A stretch of 21,115 nt of DNA from JAAFIM01 sp964467315 (GCA_964467315.1 CAYXSA010000069.1:1-21115), one strand, 5' to 3'; shown: positions 8,454-15,059, counted from the first letter of the stretch. Numbers and translations are program-made. Notes: generated by a model not told the origin, from the letters alone.

Positions 8454-8586
8454 TGGGCGTGCCCCCGCGCCAACGGCGCGGGGTCGCGTGTTGCAGGGTT
8501 TCAGTGCGCGGCATAGCCGCGCACCGCAGCGCCCAAAGGCGCAGCGCCCTTACACCCGCTCACGCGTAGGTCAGTCGGGCTATTTC
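8454..8586 (-). repeat. Dispersed structured element, copy c (rearranged)
   Basis: On the minus strand ATAGCCCGAC comes first and GCGTGAGCGGGTG after it, the reverse of the normal order. Then come hairpin GCGCGGC/GCCGCGC, hairpin CCCCGCGCC-gtt-GGCGCGGGG and the terminal CACGCCCAAA. It fills the gap between the SH3b and A2M genes. The TAG in its AATAGCCCGAC is the stop codon of the SH3b gene. Confidence 0.65.
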
Positions 8587-9038
8587 CCTTTTTTGCTGCC
8601 CTTGCCGCCCTTTGTATCGGTTTTGGCGGGCGCAGGCTCGACTTTGGCAGGAGCGGGCGCATTGGGGTAAATTTGCCGCAGAACTTTATTTAGGCTCTCA
8701 TCGCTGGAGAGATACCAGCGCGGTACATAGCCCGCTATATCGCCCATATTGACCTTAAAAAACAGCCCTTCGGCTAAGGCTGCCTCTTTCGAGTTGCTAC
8801 GCATTGCCATCGTATCTATGGCGAAGCCTGTGAGCGCCAATTTTGCTTTTGCCTCGCATTGCCCGATGATGGGGCTATTGGTGGAAGCCTCCATGTATAG
8901 GGGCGTTTGCGCTATGGCTACAGTTAACTCACCCGAAGCAGTGCCCGATAGCGCGGCGGGCTTAAGCGCCTGTGCCTGTAGCCCACCAACGACGGTGAGC
9001 CACAGGGCGAGCGCATAGAATCTGTGTTTTATTTCCAT
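8580..9038 (-). CDS. Secreted bacterial SH3-domain (SH3b) protein
   Basis: A 152-residue exported protein. Residues 1-22 form a signal peptide (MEIKHR, hydrophobic stretch, then AQA). One SH3b-like domain spans roughly residues 38-113, seen from VAIAQTPLYMEASTNSPIIG and FFKVNMGDIAGYVPRWYL, the usual first and last strands of SH3_3 folds. SH3b domains commonly bind peptidoglycan or other envelope ligands. The tail is low-complexity Pro/Ala then Lys/Gly (PAPAKVEPAPAKTDTKGGKG), perhaps wall-associating. An in-frame extension to 9239 is open, but it reads through element d and the promoter, so the ATG at 9036-9038 is preferred. The promoter box at 9072-9079 fits that start. The adjacent A2M gene suggests both act at the cell surface. 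Confidence 0.85.
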   Translation of the reverse strand: MEIKHRFYALALWLTVVGGLQAQALKPAALSGTASGELTVAIAQTPLYMEASTNSPIIGQCEAKAKLALTGFAIDTMAMRSNSKEAALAEGLFFKVNMGDIAGYVPRWYLSSDESLNKVLRQIYPNAPAPAKVEPAPAKTDTKGGKGSKKGK

Positions 9039-9071
9039 ATTTTGTAGTGGTAGTTTTGAATAGATAGGCGG

Positions 9072-9079
9072 CAAATTTA
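9072..9079 (-). promoter_or_regulatory. Predicted promoter -7 box (TAAATTTG) for the SH3b gene
   Basis: The minus strand reads GTTTTTTCG then TAAATTTG then CC, 34 bp before the chosen start. It is nearly identical in layout to the boxes in front of the MscS and mtnC genes. Confidence 0.6.
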
Positions 9080-9112
9080 CGAAAAAACTTTGAATGCTCG
9101 CTAACTGCCTGC

Positions 9113-9137
9113 GCTGCGCCGTCCTTTGCGGCGCAGC
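9113..9137 (+). repeat. Hairpin with GTCCTTTGC loop preceding element d
   Basis: GCTGCGCC (9113-9120) and GGCGCAGC (9130-9137) pair perfectly around the loop GTCCTTTGC. A hairpin with a different stem but the matching loop TCCTTTG stands before element j (21001-21021). Confidence 0.8.
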
Positions 9138-9142
9138 AAACC

Positions 9143-9290
9143 GCGTGAGGGATAGTAGGGGCGAATCAACATTCGCCCATTTGGGCGATGGTGAAACGCC
9201 CCGAATAGCCCGACCCTGCGACCCGTAGAGCCGTAGCATGCTACGGCTCCCTGCGCCTTTGCGCAGGGGGGAGCAGGGGCACGCCCAAAA
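9143..9290 (+). repeat. Dispersed structured element, copy d
   Basis: GCGTGAGGGATAG, a GGGGCG/CGCCCC hairpin, ATAGCCCGACC, a hairpin CCCTGC-GA-CCC/GGG-GA-GCAGGG, and GGGCACGCCCAAAA. The second hairpin carries two insert hairpins: the 20-bp palindrome AGCCGTAGCATGCTACGGCT (9229-9248) and CCTGCGC-ctt-tGCGCAGG. Its first hairpin is almost identical to that of copy i. It ends four bases from the stop codon of the opposing gene. Confidence 0.93.
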
Positions 9291-9294
9291 AAAA

Positions 9295-10089
9295 TCAATT
9301 TCCCTGCATACGGCGATGCTCGTCGAAGGAGATGCCGCCGTCGTGTTTGGGGTATGGGACTTCGTTGCGGAGCAGAAAGCTCATGCTTTTGCCGCTATAG
9401 AGGCGTTTTCCTGTGATTTGAAAATTTTCGGCGCGGGTATTGGGGTGTTGGATAGCCAATGTGAATTGCGATTTGGCATTGTAGCCTTTTATGTTTTCGC
9501 GCGCGGGCAAATTCAGGAAGTAAGAGCCATCGGCTTGGGTGGAGGTAGAGGCTATCACTTCGCCATTGAGCAGGAGTACCATTTGCGCGCCTGCGATTTT
9601 TTGGGCGGGGTCGTGTTTGTAGGCGACGGTGCCGCTTAGACCCTGCGTATTGGGCAAAATTTCGGCGCTTTTGAGGGGTGCATTGCTTTTATTGCCGCAG
9701 TCGGTTTGGGCCGTCGGCGCTGCAAAAGTGCTCGCCAATTGATTTTGCGCCAAAATCGGCTGGCTCAAAGAAGTCAGCACCAAAGCAGCGGCAGCAGCCC
9801 AATGACGCAGGGGTTTGGGTGCGTATTTTTCGACCTGTAGCGCTGGAGGCTGGCTGGCGTATAGGCGTTTTTCTTGCCCTGCTTGTAGCCTGCCGCAAAT
9901 CTGCTTTTTGTCGCCCGCATAGTTTTGAAAAAACTGTATAATATCCGACTCCGACATGCTGCTAAAGTCCACAACTGTCTTTTGGCAACTGTCGCAAAAG
10001 CGCCCTTTCTCTACAGGAGTCATGGCTTCCCAGTTTTCTGTACAGGGTTTTTTTATGCGGAGGGAGAAAAAATTTGTTTCGTTCGTCAT
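9295..10089 (-). CDS. Membrane-anchored carboxypeptidase-regulatory-like domain protein
   Basis: A 264-residue protein. The N-terminal cytosolic part has the recurrent Bacteroidota module: PCTENWEAMTP, then GRFCDSCQKTVVDFSSMSE (residues 16-49) and ICGRL, a possible metal-binding Cys set. One membrane helix lies near residues 96-113. The outer part holds a CarboxypepD_reg/CNA-B-like beta sandwich (LSGTVAYKHDP, later TQADGSYFLNLPA). Members are widespread but their job is not known; a structural or sensing role in the envelope is a guess. ATG at 10087-10089 is preferred over an upstream in-frame start because that one overlaps the previous gene and lies outside the conserved module. It begins 29 bp after the BioF-type gene, so the two are probably cotranscribed. 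Confidence 0.82.
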   Translation of the reverse strand: MTNETNFFSLRIKKPCTENWEAMTPVEKGRFCDSCQKTVVDFSSMSESDIIQFFQNYAGDKKQICGRLQAGQEKRLYASQPPALQVEKYAPKPLRHWAAAAALVLTSLSQPILAQNQLASTFAAPTAQTDCGNKSNAPLKSAEILPNTQGLSGTVAYKHDPAQKIAGAQMVLLLNGEVIASTSTQADGSYFLNLPARENIKGYNAKSQFTLAIQHPNTRAENFQITGKRLYSGKSMSFLLRNEVPYPKHDGGISFDEHRRMQGN

Positions 10090-10118
10090 AGTGGTAGTTT
10101 GGTAGCTTGTGTGCCTAT

Positions 10119-11270
10119 TTAGATGCGAAGGTGCTCGATTTCGGCGCGCAGCTGCCATAACTTTTCTATTTCTTTTTTATTATTGAAGGCGTGTAGGCAG
10201 ATGCGCAGGCGTTGCGTGCCGTTCTCTACTGTTGGCGAGAAGATGGGACGTAAATCAATTTCATTTTCTTGAAAATGCGCCGCCCATTTTTTGGCTTCCA
10301 GGTTGCCCTTGGGGCAAAAAAAGGCTTGTATGGGGCTATGTTCTTGAGCGGGCAGGTTGGCGGCTTGGGCTTTTTGGCAAAAATAGGCGATATTATCCCT
10401 TAGATGCTCTACGGTATCTTGTCCGTCGCGGCTCTGCAAAAACTCGTATCCTTCTTCGATGGCGCTAAGTGCGTGGGGCGGTAGGGCAGTGGTGTACATA
10501 AGGGAGCGGGCGTAGTTTGTGAGATAGCTTTTAAGCAATTCGCTGCCCAAAATCGCTGCCCCATGCGCGCCTAAGGCTTTGCCGTAGGTATGCAGGCGCA
10601 GCCAAACTTTGTCTTGCAGGTTGAGCCGCTGCACCAGACCCGCGCCGCGTTTGCCGAATACCCCGAAAGCGTGTGCTTCGTCCACCATCAATAGCGCTCC
10701 ATGCTGCTCGCAGAGTTCCGACACCGCCAAGAGCGGGCAAACCTGCCCCGACATCGAATAAACGGACTCCACCAGCACAAAAATCGTAGCACCCGAACCC
10801 ACATTTAGCTGCGCTTTGGCTGCTTGCAGCTTTGCCGCCAAATCGTTGCTGTCGTTGTGCGCAAAAAAGGTAGGCGTTAGGCCTGCCAATCGCAAACCGT
10901 CGTGTATGGAGGCGTGTATTTCGGCATCGCAAAGCACCGTATCGTTGGCACGCAAAACCGCCTGCGCCCAACCTATATTGGCATCGTAGCCCGAATTGAA
11001 TAAAAGGGCGGCGGGCGCAGCATGAAATTCGGCTATTTTTGCCTCCAAATTTAGCGCCTGCGCACTTCCACCCGTCAGCAGGCGGCTGCCTGTGCTGCCC
11101 GCGCCACCCGCTATGCGCCTATGAGCCCGCGCCAAACCCAAATAGTCGTTGGAAGCAAAATCTATGGGCAAATTTTTTAGCCCCGTAGAGAGGTCGCGCA
11201 ATGCCCCATTGCGCCGCCGCCAATGCAGTAAGCGCTCAAATCTTTGGGCTAAGACGGAATTTTCCAACAT
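10119..11270 (-). CDS. bioF: Alpha-oxoamine synthase, probably 8-amino-7-oxononanoate synthase
   Basis: A 383-residue PLP enzyme, the length of E. coli BioF (384). Family landmarks run in order: IDFASNDYLGL, GSTGSRLLTGG, LLFNSGYDANIG, DEAHAFGVFGKRG (PLP-ring aspartate) and HTYGKALGAHGA with the Schiff-base lysine at K231. BioF condenses a pimeloyl thioester with L-alanine to make 8-amino-7-oxononanoate for biotin. Close relatives are 2-amino-3-ketobutyrate CoA ligase and serine palmitoyltransferase; the short length and sequence favour BioF. No other biotin gene is nearby, so the assignment rests on sequence alone. The ATG at 11268-11270 faces the next gene across a 78-bp divergent spacer. 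Confidence 0.85.
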   Translation of the reverse strand: MLENSVLAQRFERLLHWRRRNGALRDLSTGLKNLPIDFASNDYLGLARAHRRIAGGAGSTGSRLLTGGSAQALNLEAKIAEFHAAPAALLFNSGYDANIGWAQAVLRANDTVLCDAEIHASIHDGLRLAGLTPTFFAHNDSNDLAAKLQAAKAQLNVGSGATIFVLVESVYSMSGQVCPLLAVSELCEQHGALLMVDEAHAFGVFGKRGAGLVQRLNLQDKVWLRLHTYGKALGAHGAAILGSELLKSYLTNYARSLMYTTALPPHALSAIEEGYEFLQSRDGQDTVEHLRDNIAYFCQKAQAANLPAQEHSPIQAFFCPKGNLEAKKWAAHFQENEIDLRPIFSPTVENGTQRLRICLHAFNNKKEIEKLWQLRAEIEHLRI

Positions 11271-11298
11271 CGTTTATCGCTTATTATTCTTTTTTTGT

Positions 11299-11306
11299 TA
11301 ATTTTG
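11299..11306 (+). promoter_or_regulatory. Predicted promoter -7 box (TAATTTTG) for the small membrane protein gene
   Basis: TTTTTTTGT then TAATTTTG then CCCC, 43 bp before the ATG at 11349. It has the same T-tract, TAnnTTTG and C-run layout as three minus-strand promoters in this window. It lies in the divergent spacer shared with bioF. Confidence 0.55.
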
Positions 11307-11348
11307 CCCCTCTCAAATCAACACCGCATACCTATCAATACATACCAC

Positions 11349-11648
11349 ATGGCTCGCAAACAACCTTCGCAATTTATACCTGAAAAAAATACTAAGCCCG
11401 TCGAACCTAAGAAAACGCGCAAAGAACTGCGCGACGAGCTGAAAGAAGCGCAGGAAAAATACCAAAAAGAACAAACCGAATTTCAAGAGCAGCAGCGCGC
11501 CGCAGCACAACCGCAGCAGGAAGAAATCGACAATACGCCCCTGCCCGAAGATGCCCGCGCAGAACTCAAAAAAGTCCTCATTTGGGCAAGCGTTGGTACC
11601 GTCGTTTTGCTTGCGCTCATGTACTGGGCTTTCGGTCGTATAGACTAA
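11349..11648 (+). CDS. Small coiled-coil protein with C-terminal membrane anchor
   Basis: A 99-residue protein I do not recognise. It is strongly charged, with an N-terminal basic segment and a Glu/Lys/Gln-rich heptad-like helix over about residues 22-55 (probable coiled coil). A single C-terminal hydrophobic helix near residues 76-94 (VLIWASVGTVVLLALMYWAF) is followed by only a few residues. That gives a tail-anchored topology with most of the protein in the cytoplasm. The start is the ATG after a run of CA-rich leader and 43 bp from a promoter box. The next gene, acpP, follows after 135 bp with its own promoter-like sequence, so no shared role is implied. Confidence 0.78.
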   Translation: MARKQPSQFIPEKNTKPVEPKKTRKELRDELKEAQEKYQKEQTEFQEQQRAAAQPQQEEIDNTPLPEDARAELKKVLIWASVGTVVLLALMYWAFGRID

Positions 11649-11696
11649 GCTTTGAGCGCATTTTCACACGAAGATAGCAAAAAAAAGCCTAAACGC

Positions 11697-11727
11697 TTTG
11701 TTATACGAAGCGAAAGGCGTTATTTTG
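11697..11727 (+). promoter_or_regulatory. Possible acpP promoter
   Basis: TTTG (11697-11700) and TATTTTG (11721-11727) are 20 bp apart, close to the Bacteroidota -33/-7 pattern, although the -7 box lacks one base of TAnnTTTG. A 7-bp hairpin with loop TTATA (11694-11712) overlaps the -33 element. The rest of 11649-11783 holds no gene or dispersed element. Confidence 0.45.
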
Positions 11728-11783
11728 TGCTTTGAAACAACATTTCAATCTCTTTCTCCTCCACTTTACAACGTCTCCATCAC

Positions 11784-12026
11784 ATGGCAACTATCGCAGA
11801 ACGCGTTACGAAGATTATCGTCGAAAAACTCAATGTCGACGAGTCGGAAGTTACCTCAAGCGCCAATTTCAAAAAAGACCTCAGCGCCGATTCTATCGAC
11901 TTGGTCGAGCTGATTATGGAGTTTGAGCGCGAATTCGACTTGGCTATTCCCGACGAAAATGCCGAAAAAATTCAGACCGTCGGCGATGCCATCAAATTCA
12001 TTGAAGAATACGTGGAAGCCAAATAG
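11784..12026 (+). CDS. acpP: Acyl carrier protein
   Basis: An 80-residue acidic four-helix carrier protein. The phosphopantetheine attachment site is S37 in DLSADSIDLVEL; Ile follows the serine where many ACPs have Leu. EFEREFDLAIPDE and the C-terminal VGDAIKFIEE match the FAS-II ACP family along the full length. It shuttles acyl chains in fatty-acid synthesis and is the direct substrate carrier for FabF, the next gene. A hairpin terminator and element e separate the two genes. A longer upstream frame exists but is not ACP-like, so the ATG at 11784 is firm. Confidence 0.97.
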   Translation: MATIAERVTKIIVEKLNVDESEVTSSANFKKDLSADSIDLVELIMEFEREFDLAIPDENAEKIQTVGDAIKFIEEYVEAK

Positions 12027-12052
12027 TGCTGCCCTTGTCGACCTCATTTTAG

Positions 12053-12092
12053 AAGTCTAAATAGTTGATTATCAATTATTTAGACTTTTATT
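12053..12092 (+). terminator. AT-rich hairpin terminator after acpP
   Basis: AAGTCTAAATA (12053-12063) pairs with TATTTAGACTT (12077-12087), and the inner TTGAT/ATCAA also pairs, giving an almost uninterrupted stem of about 17 bp. The tail TTTATTGTTT follows. The stem is GC-poor, so efficiency is uncertain, but the shape and T-rich tail fit an intrinsic terminator. The inner TGATTATCA is also found at 70-78 and 2770-2778. Confidence 0.7.
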
Positions 12093-12093
12093 G

Positions 12094-12179
12094 TTTAGGG
12101 CGTGCCCGCAGCCCAAAAAGGGGCTGCGGTCGGGCTTTTTAGGGCAGACCCATGGGTCTGCCCCTACAATCCCTCACGC
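12094..12179 (-). repeat. Dispersed structured element, copy e
   Basis: On the minus strand: GCGTGAGGGATTG, the 22-bp perfect palindrome at 12142-12163 (GGGCAGACCCA and its complement), AAAGCCCGACC, hairpin GCAGCCC/GGGCTGC, GGGCACGCCC. ATTG paired with AAAG replaces ATAG with ATAG, a compensatory change. It lies antisense between acpP and fabF. Confidence 0.9.
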
Positions 12180-12186
12180 AATTTAT

Positions 12187-12208
12187 CCGCTGCGCAAAGG
12201 CGCAGCGG
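12187..12208. repeat. Perfect hairpin next to element e
   Basis: CCGCTGCGC and GCGCAGCGG pair around AAAG (CTTT on the strand of element e). It takes the position of the extra hairpin found before GCGTGAG in copies d, f and j. Confidence 0.7.
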
Positions 12209-12224
12209 CGCAGTCCGCAAAAAA

Positions 12225-12247
12225 ATTCGTCATTCGTCATTCGTCAT
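12225..12247. repeat. (TCATTCG)n array before fabF
   Basis: Three units of the CGTCATT 7-mer end two bases before the fabF ATG. It is the variant of the CGTAACT-type array that reads without stops in this direction, which is why an artificially long upstream frame exists here. Confidence 0.92.
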
Positions 12248-12249
12248 AT

Positions 12250-13497
12250 ATGCGTAATCGCGTCGTCATCACTGGTCTGGGGGCACTGACTCCCATCGGC
12301 AATAATGTAGAAAGCTACTGGCAAAATTTGTTGAACGGGGTCAGCGGAGCCGCGCCCATTCAGCAGTTTGATGTGTCCAAATTTAAGACACAGTTCGCCT
12401 GCGAGCTAAAAGATTTTAAGGCAAGCGATTATCTCGACCGCCGCACCTTACAGCGTACCGACCCCGTCATACAGTACGCTATGATAGCCGCCGACGAGGC
12501 GGCAAAAGATGCCCGACTGGAGGAAGTAGAAGATAGGGACACGATGGGCGTATTTTGGTCTTCGGGTATCGGCGGCATACAGTCCATATATCAAGAGATA
12601 GCGCAGTATATCGCAGGCGATAAAACACCGCGTTTCGGTCCTCTCTTAGTGCCGAAAATGATCGTAGACGCAGCCGCTGGGCAGCTCTCTATTCGGCATA
12701 GATTGAAAGGGGTAACGGCGGCGGTGGTTACGGCTTGTGCCTCTTCCTCGCATTCGCTGGGGCTGGCACTCGACCAAATCCGCGTCGGGCGCGCCAAAAT
12801 CATGTTGGTCGGCGGCTCGGAAGCGGCATTGACGGACGTAGGTTTGGGCGCATTTTCGGCTTTGGGGGCACTCTCCAAACGCAACGACGACCCTACGCGG
12901 GCATCTCGTCCCTTCGACCAAAACCGCGACGGTTTTGTTATCGGCGAGGGCGCGGGTGCGCTGGTGCTGGAAGAGTACGAGCACGCAAAGGCACGCGGGG
13001 CGAAAATCTACGCCGAAATCGCGGGCGCGGGTCTTTGTGGAGATGCTTATCATCTCACGGCTCCCGACCCTACGGGCGAGGGCGCTGCGCGTGGTATGCG
13101 TTTGGCGCTGAAAGACGCGGGGCTAACCGTAGACGACATAGACCATATCAATACGCATAGCACCTCTACGCCTTTGGGCGATGAGATGGAAACCCGCGCC
13201 GTAATGCTCGCCTTCGGCGAAGCTGCCTATAAGCTCAATATCAGCGGCACCAAATCTATGACGGGGCACCTGCTTGGGGCTGCGGGAGCGATAGAAGCCG
13301 TAGCTACTGTGCTTTCTTTACGCGATCAGATAATACCGCCAACTATCAATTTGGATACTATCGACGAGCAAATAGACCCGCGTCTAAATCTTACCGCCAA
13401 TGCCGCCCAACGTCGGGTCGTGCGCGCCGCGATGAGCAATAATTTTGGCTTCGGTGGGCATAATGCGAGCATCGTTTTTCGCTCAATTGAAAAGTGA
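12250..13497 (+). CDS. fabF: Beta-ketoacyl-ACP synthase II
   Basis: A 415-residue condensing enzyme that extends acyl-ACP with malonyl-ACP in type II fatty-acid synthesis. The catalytic Cys163 (TACASSSHSLG), His303 (NTHSTSTPLGDEMET) and His340 with Lys335 (TKSMTGHLLGAAGA) fall at the same numbers as in E. coli FabF. The end NNFGFGGHNAS is also conserved. The start MRNRVVITGLG is the family N-terminus; a further 53 codons upstream are open only because element e and the heptads contain no stop in that frame. The stop TGA is the first three bases of a TGAAAAG repeat unit. The gene follows acpP, its substrate carrier, but a terminator and repeats separate them and no good promoter is visible in between. 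Confidence 0.97.
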   Translation: MRNRVVITGLGALTPIGNNVESYWQNLLNGVSGAAPIQQFDVSKFKTQFACELKDFKASDYLDRRTLQRTDPVIQYAMIAADEAAKDARLEEVEDRDTMGVFWSSGIGGIQSIYQEIAQYIAGDKTPRFGPLLVPKMIVDAAAGQLSIRHRLKGVTAAVVTACASSSHSLGLALDQIRVGRAKIMLVGGSEAALTDVGLGAFSALGALSKRNDDPTRASRPFDQNRDGFVIGEGAGALVLEEYEHAKARGAKIYAEIAGAGLCGDAYHLTAPDPTGEGAARGMRLALKDAGLTVDDIDHINTHSTSTPLGDEMETRAVMLAFGEAAYKLNISGTKSMTGHLLGAAGAIEAVATVLSLRDQIIPPTINLDTIDEQIDPRLNLTANAAQRRVVRAAMSNNFGFGGHNASIVFRSIEK

Positions 13498-13545
13498 AAA
13501 GTGAAAAGTGAACACGCAGTGAACGCGTAGCGAAAAGTGAGAATT
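13488..13545 (+). repeat. (TGAAAAG)3 array and associated module at the fabF stop
   Basis: Three TGAAAAG units begin inside the last fabF codons and supply its TGA (13495-13497). They continue into a GAACACGCAG, TGAACGCGTAGCG, AAAAGTGAG segment that matches 2370-2406 on the other strand. Confidence 0.9.
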
Positions 13546-13560
13546 TTTTATGTGCATAAT

Positions 13561-13609
13561 GTAGAGCCGTTGCATGCAACGGCTTTACAGCGCCCGCAAG
13601 GCGGGCGCG
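13561..13609. repeat. 20-bp palindrome and GC hairpin preceding element f
   Basis: AGCCGTTGCATGCAACGGCT (13565-13584) is a perfect palindrome, identical to 18112-18131 in copy h, including the flanks GTAG and TTACA. GCGCCCGC-aagg-CGGGCGC follows (13590-13609), directly before GCGTGAGGGATAG. Confidence 0.88.
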
Positions 13610-13611
13610 CC

Positions 13612-13715
13612 GCGTGAGGGATAGGAGCGAAACCAGCCGCAAGGCGTGAAACGGCTTGCGGCTGATGTAGCGGATAGCCCGACCGCCGCCAAGGGCGGCG
13701 GGCACGCCCAAAAAA
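13612..13715 (+). repeat. Dispersed structured element, copy f
   Basis: GCGTGAGGGATAG, a long hairpin with core CAGCCGCAAG/CTTGCGGCTG and foot GCGAAA/TGTAGC, ATAGCCCGACC, hairpin CCGCCGCC/GGCGGCGG with a short loop, then GCACGCCCAAAAAA. It ends 20 bp before the start of the haem-binding protein gene, in sense direction. Confidence 0.92.
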
Positions 13716-13735
13716 CGCGCAGCAAAAAAAAAGAT

Positions 13736-14188
13736 ATGACCAAGAAAAAAATAGTAGGGCTGGTACTTTTGGGGGCTTTTGTAGTGATGCAATTTTTCCA
13801 AATCGACAAAACGACGCAGCCCGTAGACGCGACGCAGGATTTTATTGCGCTGATGCGCCCAAACCCTGAAGTAGAAAAAATTTTGCGCGATGCCTGCTAT
13901 GATTGTCATTCGCAGCAAACGGTATACCCGTTTTACACGTATATCAACCCGCTCGGCTGGTGGATAGGCGCGCATGTGCGTAACGGGCGCAAAAAGCTCG
14001 ATTTTTCGCGCTGGGCTTCGTATGAGCCGAAAAAACAGGCGCATAAGCTCGAGGAATGCGTAGAATATACGGTTGAGAAAAAAATGCCGCTCGCCAGCTA
14101 CACTTGGGCGCACCCCGAAGCCAAACTATCGGAGGGGCATCGGCAGCAGCTTGTGAACTGGTTTAAGTCGATAGGTGGCGGCGGATAA
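13736..14188 (+). CDS. Haem-binding domain (Haem_bd) membrane-anchored protein
   Basis: A 150-residue protein with an N-terminal membrane anchor (residues 6-22) and one periplasmic domain. CYDCH at 54-58 is a CxxCH c-type haem-attachment motif. The continuation VYPFYTYINPLGWWIGAHVRNGRKKLDFSRW is the hallmark of the Haem_bd family, and the end LVNWFKSI matches it too. It is likely a mono-haem cytochrome-like protein on the periplasmic face; electron partners are unknown. The ATG at 13736 is used because the open frame before it is only element f. It is followed after 25 bp by cdaA, so the two are probably cotranscribed. Confidence 0.88.
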   Translation: MTKKKIVGLVLLGAFVVMQFFQIDKTTQPVDATQDFIALMRPNPEVEKILRDACYDCHSQQTVYPFYTYINPLGWWIGAHVRNGRKKLDFSRWASYEPKKQAHKLEECVEYTVEKKMPLASYTWAHPEAKLSEGHRQQLVNWFKSIGGGG

Positions 14189-14213
14189 GCGAAAAATATA
14201 GAACCACGAAAAA

Positions 14214-15023
14214 ATGTTGTATCTGCTGCAAATAGGATTTTTGACGGTTACACTCTGGGACTTGCTCGATGTCTTGATAGTGGGCTATCTCCTTTTTCAG
14301 CTTTACAAACTGCTAAAAGGCAGCTTGGGATTTAACGTTTTTTTGGGTTTAATATCGGTTTATGTTGTTTGGTGGCTGGTTACGGTGCTGGAGATGCCCT
14401 TGCTTTCGAGCATTTTGGGGCAGTTTATCAGCGTGGGTATGATTGCCTTGTTGGTGCTGTTTCAGCCCGAATTACGCAGGTTTTTGATACTCGTGGGGCA
14501 GGGTTCTTTGAATGCGCGCTTTCGTTTTTTGGAGCGTTTTTTCAAGCCTCGAGCGAGCGATAAGGAAGTTTCTACCCCTGAAAAAGAAAATCTTATCAGG
14601 GAGATACTGCGCGCTTTAGATGAGATGGCGCAGGAGCGCACAGGGGCGCTGCTGCTTTTTGCGCATAATAGCAATTTGGAGGGGCTCTATACTTCGGGCA
14701 TTCAGCTCGATGCGCAGGTATCTACGCAGCTTATTTTGAGCGTTTTCAATAAGGAAAGTCCACTGCATGATGGGGCTATGATTATAGCCGAAGGTCGCAT
14801 CGTAGCAGCAAGTTGCGTGCTGCCTGTGAGCGAGCGGCGAGATATACCCCAAAAATTGGGTCTTCGCCATCGGGCAGCTATCGGCATCACGGAAACGGTG
14901 CCGCTTATCGCGGTGGTCGTTTCGGAGGAAACGGGCAGAATTTCCTACGTTCGCAACGGACAAATCACTACCGATGTAGCCACCGAATGGCTGCACAAGG
15001 TTTTTATAAAGATAATGCGATAG
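14214..15023 (+). CDS. cdaA: Diadenylate cyclase CdaA (c-di-AMP synthase)
   Basis: A 269-residue membrane enzyme making cyclic di-AMP from two ATP, close in length to B. subtilis CdaA (273). Three N-terminal membrane helices lie near residues 14-33, 38-57 and 65-83. They are followed by a short linker helix (FQPELRRFLILVGQG) and the DAC domain. The catalytic motifs are D186-G187-A188 (PLHDGAMI) and R218-H219-R220 (LRHRAAIG). c-di-AMP controls potassium and osmolyte transport and envelope homeostasis. The usual Firmicutes neighbours cdaR and glmM are absent; here the partner gene is a haem-binding protein 25 bp upstream. An MscS channel also lies in the window but is not linked. Confidence 0.95.
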   Translation: MLYLLQIGFLTVTLWDLLDVLIVGYLLFQLYKLLKGSLGFNVFLGLISVYVVWWLVTVLEMPLLSSILGQFISVGMIALLVLFQPELRRFLILVGQGSLNARFRFLERFFKPRASDKEVSTPEKENLIREILRALDEMAQERTGALLLFAHNSNLEGLYTSGIQLDAQVSTQLILSVFNKESPLHDGAMIIAEGRIVAASCVLPVSERRDIPQKLGLRHRAAIGITETVPLIAVVVSEETGRISYVRNGQITTDVATEWLHKVFIKIMR

Positions 15024-15059
15024 TTGGGATTGTGCTTTGTGTGTAGTCGTGCTTTGTGT

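Noticed and set aside
9143..9290. Dispersed elements as rho-independent terminators
   Set aside because: The element ends in A-runs, not T-runs, in its own orientation; in reverse the T-run comes before the hairpins. Orientation relative to genes is mixed, and copy i lies at the start of two divergent genes.
11694..11712. Hairpin before acpP as riboswitch or terminator
   Set aside because: It has only 7 bp, no T-tail and no known aptamer features, and it overlaps the likely promoter.
12091..12249. N-terminal extension of FabF by 53 residues
   Set aside because: The extension translates element e and the heptads; the conserved FabF start and E. coli residue numbering fit the ATG at 12250.
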